DNA of 24,594 bases, taken from the NCBI GenBank assembly GCA_964360335.1, contig CAYHVH010000012.1:1-24594 (forward strand), in the 5' to 3' direction. The stretch is from CAYHVH01 sp964360335 (GTDB lineage Bacteria; Patescibacteriota; Doudnabacteria; UBA920; 2-01-FULL-46-14). The position numbers and the translations under genes were made by a program. Shown here in pieces: positions 20,857-24,594 of the stretch. Below the pieces are notes generated by a model. That model saw only the letters and a list, made by a program, of their open reading frames with translations. It was not told the origin of the DNA and searched no databases. Numbering within the stretch: the stretch's first letter is position 1; every line of letters begins with the position of its first letter.

Positions 20857-20949
20857 CTAAAAGACCCGATTCTCGCCCCGTCGGATGACGGGGTCGTTGA
20901 CATAATAGATCGGTGTGGTTACGTAGAATTTTTTTAAGTTCTCCACCAT
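20857..20949 (-). CDS. 30-codon leader ORF duplicating the metG N-terminus
   Basis: An ATG at 20949 begins MVENLKKFYVTTPIYYVND, matching residues 4-16 of MetG exactly over KFYVTTPIYYVND. It then runs into a repeat-encoded tail (PVIRRGENRVF) and stops at 20857, eleven bases before the metG ATG. Over 35 bases the duplicate (20894-20928) differs from metG (20800-20834) at three positions, all synonymous third bases. It may be a remnant of the original metG start or a translated leader. Expression is unproven. Confidence 0.5.
   Translation of the reverse strand: MVENLKKFYVTTPIYYVNDPVIRRGENRVF
20863..20893. repeat. CCCCGTC-GGAT-GACGGGG hairpin repeat
   Basis: A perfect seven-pair hairpin (20876-20893), together with the adjoining AGACCCGATTCTCG, separates the two copies of the metG 5' end. 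It looks like an inserted short interspersed repeat. Confidence 0.7.
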
Positions 20950-20950
20950 A

Positions 20951-20980
20951 AAATAAAAAGGCCTCTTGGAGCCTTTTAAT
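20951..20980 (-). terminator. Terminator of the AI-2E transporter gene
   Basis: AAAAGGC (20956-20962) and GCCTTTT (20971-20977) form a seven-pair stem with an eight-base loop. Read on the minus strand it is followed by TTATTTT. It starts about 40 bases after the transporter stop and overlaps the start of the metG leader ORF. Confidence 0.75.
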
Positions 20981-21018
20981 TATACCCAATTTAATGTTGT
21001 TCTCGCAATGCTAAGGGC

Positions 21019-22050
21019 TCAACCTCTTTGCTCTCTGGCCCCGATGAAATCATTGACAAAAACTTGAAGCGAGGCCACCACCGGCACTGCCAAGAGCATG
21101 CCCAGAATCCCCGCCAGTTTAAAACCGACGAGAACCGCCACCAAAATCACCACCGGATTCGCCCCCACTGTCCGGCCCATAATCCTGGGCTGCAAGACGT
21201 AGTTCTCGACCTGCTGCACCACGATGTAAAGCAAAACCGTAAACAGGGCCAAGGCGGGAGACTGCACAAAAGCCACGAATACGGCCGGCACCGCAGAAAT
21301 AAAGGGACCTAGATAAGGCACGATCTCCAGAAGTCCGGCCAGAAGCGCCAAAGCGAGAGCATATTTTACGCCGAGCAGGGTGAGGCCGACGAAAGTTATG
21401 AGAAAAATAAAACCGGAGAGAATCAGTTGTCCCAAAAGCCAGCGGGCAATTTTATGCTGAATCTTGTCAGTCAGGGCAACGGCGTAGGCCTGGTGTTTGA
21501 ACGGAACGAGAGATTTGATGAAGTTCTTGAGACCTGACTCTGAAGAGATGAGATAAAAACTGATAGCCAAAACCGCGATGACCTGTATAATCCCGCTAAA
21601 AACTCCTACCGTAGTTTGGAAAAAATTGCTGGTGAGTTTAGCAAAATTTTGCCCCAGCGCGGACAAACCGCTGGTAATCCCCAACTGGTCCAAAACTTTC
21701 GTCACGGTGGAAGCGCGATCGGTGATGTCGTGGCGGAAGCTTTCCAAACGACCGCCCAGCTGATTAAACTGTTCAATCATCGGCGGAATCAAAAAGTAAA
21801 TCACCATAGCGACGAAAGCCAAAAACACCACATACACCAAAATCACTGACAGCCCCCTGGGAAATTTGGCTTTCCGGTATAACCAGTCCACCAAGGGATC
21901 CATGGCAGAACCCAAGACAATGGAAATCAACAAAATCAGGAGAATCTCCCGCACGGCGTACAAAGCCACAAGCAAAAGCCCAAACACCACAATTTTGATC
22001 AGTGCTGCCGTAGAAACAGTGATGGCGACTCGCTGCTGCTCTTGAGCCAT
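21019..22050 (-). CDS. AI-2E/PerM-family membrane transporter
   Basis: A 343-residue protein with about seven to eight membrane spans and a soluble stretch (about 90-150) typical of this family. The conserved segment LLEIVPYLGPFISAVPAVFVA (about 240-260) and the late QVENYVLQPRIMGRTVGANP are family signatures. Members have been linked to autoinducer-2 export, Na+/H+ antiport or unknown roles, so the name is not proof of quorum signalling. The gene starts 25 bases after the M16 peptidase stop, with a possible promoter inside the end of that gene, and is closed by a terminator. Confidence 0.92.
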   Translation of the reverse strand: MAQEQQRVAITVSTAALIKIVVFGLLLVALYAVREILLILLISIVLGSAMDPLVDWLYRKAKFPRGLSVILVYVVFLAFVAMVIYFLIPPMIEQFNQLGGRLESFRHDITDRASTVTKVLDQLGITSGLSALGQNFAKLTSNFFQTTVGVFSGIIQVIAVLAISFYLISSESGLKNFIKSLVPFKHQAYAVALTDKIQHKIARWLLGQLILSGFIFLITFVGLTLLGVKYALALALLAGLLEIVPYLGPFISAVPAVFVAFVQSPALALFTVLLYIVVQQVENYVLQPRIMGRTVGANPVVILVAVLVGFKLAGILGMLLAVPVVASLQVFVNDFIGAREQRG

Positions 22051-22058
22051 TTGTTTTT

Positions 22059-22087
22059 AGTATATACCAGGCTTGCTAGACCCGCAA
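22059..22087 (-). promoter_or_regulatory. Possible promoter of the AI-2E transporter gene
   Basis: TTGCGG (22087-22082) and TATACT (22064-22059) on the minus strand are spaced 17 bases apart. The start would fall almost at the ATG (22050), giving a leaderless or near-leaderless message. Confidence 0.35.
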
Positions 22088-23341
22088 GAATTTTCGTATC
22101 TGCGTTCGGTACTTATCCGGTCCCACGATAGCAAAGTTAAGCTTCCGGTTTTGAAAGACGTCGCGGGCCACCCGCCGGATGTCCCCGGCCGTGACTTGGT
22201 CGATCAAATCAAAGGCCCCCTCGGGTTCCAAAACTTTCTTGCGAAACGCCACTTGCTCCAAATACCACCCCAAACGACTCTCGCTTTCTTCCAGAGAGAG
22301 GGTCAAAGTCCCTTTGAGATATTCGCGGACCTTCCGCAATTCGGCTGACGGCACGAGCTGCGTTTTGATCTTGATTAATTCGCGGATGACAGTTTGTACC
22401 ACTTGGGGCAAAGCATCCCGCCGCACCCCCGCCTGAACCGCGAAAAGACCGGTGTCCTGATAATTGGCGGGTGTGGCTTTGACATAGTAGGCCCAGCCTT
22501 GCCTTTCGCGAATCTCGTGAAATAGGCGCGAACTCATCCCTCCGCCCAAAATTGCCGCCAGGACTATTTGGGGAATGTAATCGGGGTGGTTATGGTGATA
22601 GCTGCGAAAACCCATCGCCAAGTGGTATTGCTCCGTCTTTTTGGGCTCGATTTTCAAAACCGGCTTGGTTTGGATTTCTTTGACCTTTTGCCAGCCGGGA
22701 ATCTTTTTGCTCGGCTGGCCCGCCCAGGACTGGGCAATCAATTTATCAAGCAAAGTCTCGCGATAAGCCCCGGCCACCGCCAAAATCAGGTTCTGGGGCT
22801 GGTAAAAAGTCCGCACATAGTCCAGAATTTTTTGTCGCGTGATGGTTTTGACAACTTCCTTTGTTCCCGCAATATTCCGCCCCAAAGGATGAGCAGGCCA
22901 CATAATTTCTTCCAAAACATCCTCGACGTGGCGCATTGGCGTGTCCTCGTACATATTGATTTCTTCGATGATGACCCCCTTTTCCCGCTCAATCTCCTCT
23001 GGGGCAAAAACTGGATTTTGCAGCATGTCGGTGAGTACCTCAAAGATAAACGGCAAGTGCTTTTTCGCGGCTTTGATGTAAAACTGGGTATGCTCTTTGC
23101 CTGTGTTCGCGTTGTATTCCGCACCGATGGCATCCAGAGCGTGAGAAAGTTTAGCAGCTGTTGGATACTTTTTCGAGCCTTTATAAAACAGGTGTTCCAA
23201 AAAGTGAGAGACGCCGTTGATTTTTTGGTTTTCGTGCCGCGAGCCAACCTTGACGAAAATATCAACCAAAACCGATTTAGCACCCTTGATGGGTACTCGG
23301 AGGATGGTCAGACCATTTTTTAAGACCTGTTTTTTGTACAT
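22076..23341 (-). CDS. M16-family zinc peptidase
   Basis: A 421-residue insulinase/processing-peptidase relative. The inverted zinc motif HxxEH is HFLEH (46-50), with the third ligand glutamate in VIIEEINMYED (E126). The second homologous half contains the substrate-gripping region GGGMSSRLFHEIRERQGWAYYV. The length equals the usual single-unit bacterial PqqL/YmxG-type peptidase. No signal peptide is present, so it should degrade peptides in the cytoplasm. It follows the small membrane-protein gene by three bases and precedes the AI-2E transporter, with a second peptidase (M24) just upstream. Confidence 0.95.
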   Translation of the reverse strand: MYKKQVLKNGLTILRVPIKGAKSVLVDIFVKVGSRHENQKINGVSHFLEHLFYKGSKKYPTAAKLSHALDAIGAEYNANTGKEHTQFYIKAAKKHLPFIFEVLTDMLQNPVFAPEEIEREKGVIIEEINMYEDTPMRHVEDVLEEIMWPAHPLGRNIAGTKEVVKTITRQKILDYVRTFYQPQNLILAVAGAYRETLLDKLIAQSWAGQPSKKIPGWQKVKEIQTKPVLKIEPKKTEQYHLAMGFRSYHHNHPDYIPQIVLAAILGGGMSSRLFHEIRERQGWAYYVKATPANYQDTGLFAVQAGVRRDALPQVVQTVIRELIKIKTQLVPSAELRKVREYLKGTLTLSLEESESRLGWYLEQVAFRKKVLEPEGAFDLIDQVTAGDIRRVARDVFQNRKLNFAIVGPDKYRTQIRKFLRV

Positions 23342-23344
23342 CGC

Positions 23345-23920
23345 TTATACCTTCAGAACCGCTTTTGTGATCAGGCCGATCACCAAAATCCCAGCAGAGT
23401 TAAGAAGGAAAGAAAGTGCCATAAAAAGTGGCGGCTTCAGTCTTGATATCCCCATGAGTGCAAGACCCAACTCATCGGGCAAGGGCGAGGCGACAATCAG
23501 CGCTCCGAAGAAGGGGATTATCCAGCGAAAAAGTTTCAAACTAAAAAAATGCCGTAGTCGCTGCACGTGGGCCAAAGAAAGCAAGTACTGCAAATCCTGT
23601 GATAACCTGTCCTTCACAAAATTAAAAATTATAAGGTCGCCAACCAAGGCACCAAATCCGCCAAAAAGGGAGACTATCAAAACCGAGTTAGTCTCGTGCA
23701 TCTCAACCAGCACTACCGTAGCAGGTATGACCGTAAAGATGCTCGTAAAAAATATCCCGGCAAAAAAGCTTCCCAAGACGGTCCGCTCTTTGCTCACCAC
23801 CAAAAAATCTTTGAGTACGCCAGTCTTCACAATCAATACAGCCAGGGCAATGCTAAAAATAACGAGGAGTAAATCCCGAAACAAAAGACCTTTTGAAATT
23901 TGAGCTTTGGCCTTTGGCAT
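23345..23920 (-). CDS. Multi-span membrane protein, possibly VTT/DedA-like
   Basis: A 191-residue protein with about five hydrophobic segments. The stretch FGGFGALVGDLIIFNFVKDR and the later GALIVASPLPDELGLALMG resemble the pair of re-entrant-loop motifs of VTT/DedA (SNARE-associated) scramblase-like proteins: glycine-rich, an acidic residue, then a proline-rich second loop. The overall match is weak, so the function is left open. It lies between the M24 and M16 peptidase genes with gaps of four and three bases, hence the same operon. Confidence 0.7.
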   Translation of the reverse strand: MPKAKAQISKGLLFRDLLLVIFSIALAVLIVKTGVLKDFLVVSKERTVLGSFFAGIFFTSIFTVIPATVVLVEMHETNSVLIVSLFGGFGALVGDLIIFNFVKDRLSQDLQYLLSLAHVQRLRHFFSLKLFRWIIPFFGALIVASPLPDELGLALMGISRLKPPLFMALSFLLNSAGILVIGLITKAVLKV

Positions 23921-23924
23921 CCTT

Positions 23925-24594
23925 TTATCTAATAATCATCGCCTGCAAATCCTTTGGAATCTTCGACAGCGCGTTGCCGCCGCTTTTGCCGACTACAACC
24001 ATGTCCTCTATCCGCACCCCGCCCCATTTTTCAATATATATGCCTGGCTCGACCGTGACAATCATCCCCGTTTTTAAAATGTCTTCGGAATCTTTGGCAA
24101 AATTCGGGAGTTCGTGGATCTCCAGACCCACCCCATGACCGGTGTTGTGAGTGAAGTATTTTCCAAACTTCCGGGAAGCAATAAGCTCCCGCGCCGCCGC
24201 GTCCACTCCCGAGGCCTTTTGCCCCACATGTACTTTCGCGATTGCCCGCTCTTGCGCTTCCAAAACCGTATTATAAACGATTTCCTGTTTTCTGTTAGGC
24301 TTCTTCCCGACGAACAAAGTCCGGGTGAAGTCTGAATGGTAGTCTCCGATTTTCACGCCAAAATCCAAAAGCAAAAAATTATTCCGGCCGATTCTGGTTT
24401 TCCCGGACAAGTGATGCGGAGCGGCGGCATTTTCGCCCCAGGCCACGATCGGGTCAAAAGCCAGGGCATCCGCGCCCAATTTTTTTGCCATCCGCTCAAT
24501 TTCCAAAGCTATTGACGCTTCGGTCATTACCCTTCTCCCCTGGCGACCTCTCGGCCATGAGCTCGTCGTTCGACCCTGAAGGGTCTCAGACCCT
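23925..24594 (-). CDS. Xaa-Pro aminopeptidase/dipeptidase (M24), 5' end outside window
   Basis: The C-terminal pita-bread catalytic domain of a metallopeptidase that removes N-terminal residues before proline. All five metal ligands are present, counted from the ATG at 24527: LLLDFG (D55), HSDFTRT (D66), TGHGVGLEIHE (H131), VEPGIYI (E160) and GVRIEDM (E174). Family members have about 350 residues, so roughly 150 N-terminal residues are missing. The frame stays open from 24527 to the window edge, and its text there (SETLQGRTTSSWPRGRQGRR) looks repeat-derived and sits in the middle of a normally conserved helix (MTEASIALEIE). The gene therefore probably continues rather than starting at 24527. 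Confidence 0.9.
   Translation of the reverse strand, partial: GSETLQGRTTSSWPRGRQGRRVMTEASIALEIERMAKKLGADALAFDPIVAWGENAAAPHHLSGKTRIGRNNFLLLDFGVKIGDYHSDFTRTLFVGKKPNRKQEIVYNTVLEAQERAIAKVHVGQKASGVDAAARELIASRKFGKYFTHNTGHGVGLEIHELPNFAKDSEDILKTGMIVTVEPGIYIEKWGGVRIEDMVVVGKSGGNALSKIPKDLQAMIIR
24534..24594. repeat. Palindromic repeat cluster at the window edge
   Basis: It contains GCGACCTCTCGG (24543-24554), carrying the CGACCTCTC end seen in leuS and near DUF559. It also contains a perfect AGGGTC-TCA-GACCCT inverted repeat (24580-24594) next to CCCTGAAGGG. It is apparently read in frame by the M24 peptidase gene and is cut by the window end. Confidence 0.6.

Noticed and set aside
20847..20903. Extended metG start at 20903
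   Set aside because: The extra 19 residues are encoded by the hairpin repeat and out-of-frame duplicate. MetRS homology begins at LDKFYVTTPIYY.
22568..23903. Plus-strand frames of about 228-251 codons opposite the M16 and membrane-protein genes
   Set aside because: They are antisense to genes with complete catalytic motifs and show no motif of their own.

Overview
All recognisable protein genes in this window read on the minus strand, so gene order below runs from high to low coordinates. Moderate GC, very short gaps, ATGA/GTGA stop-start overlaps, weak Shine-Dalgarno sites and a heavy load of short palindromic repeats suggest a reduced bacterial genome of the Patescibacteria/CPR type (Parcubacteria-like). 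This placement is inferred from gene content and style; there is no rRNA or other marker to confirm it.

Right part (24594-10342): partial Xaa-Pro peptidase, membrane protein, M16 peptidase, AI-2E-type transporter, metG, TatD nuclease, DUF559 nuclease, inositol-phosphatase-like protein, leuS, sugar-nucleotidyltransferase, Sua5/YrdC, MFS transporter and glyA. These are mostly housekeeping translation, tRNA-modification and protein-turnover genes. leuS is exceptional: a NUDIX domain sits inside its editing domain, and at least five short interspersed repeats are read through in frame. A DUF559 nuclease gene is bracketed by inverted palindromic repeats of the same family as one of the leuS insertions.

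Middle part (10256-5539): a tightly packed, overlapping set comprising a 2H phosphoesterase, a PAP2 phosphatase, a small membrane protein and a membrane-anchored double-AAA+ Clp-like ATPase whose first ATPase domain looks inactive. It is followed by a PaaX/Cas2-like protein whose promoter region and downstream flank share a near-identical palindromic motif.

Left-middle (5538-2480): an intact tRNA-Leu(CAA) lies among several degenerate tRNA-Leu pieces, two of which start exactly at the anticodon loop. A perfect 39-bp direct repeat of such a 3' half lies on both sides of a 2.5-kb segment carrying an XRE regulator, an N-carbamoylsarcosine-amidase-like hydrolase and a PuuE-like deacetylase. This resembles a small genomic island with tRNA-derived attachment sites, although no integrase is visible.

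Left end (2400-1): a secreted subtilisin-like protease broken by a single-base frameshift, then purB (adenylosuccinate lyase, cut by the window edge) preceded by two promoters with an intrinsic terminator between them. No rRNA, CRISPR array or complete insertion sequence was seen.
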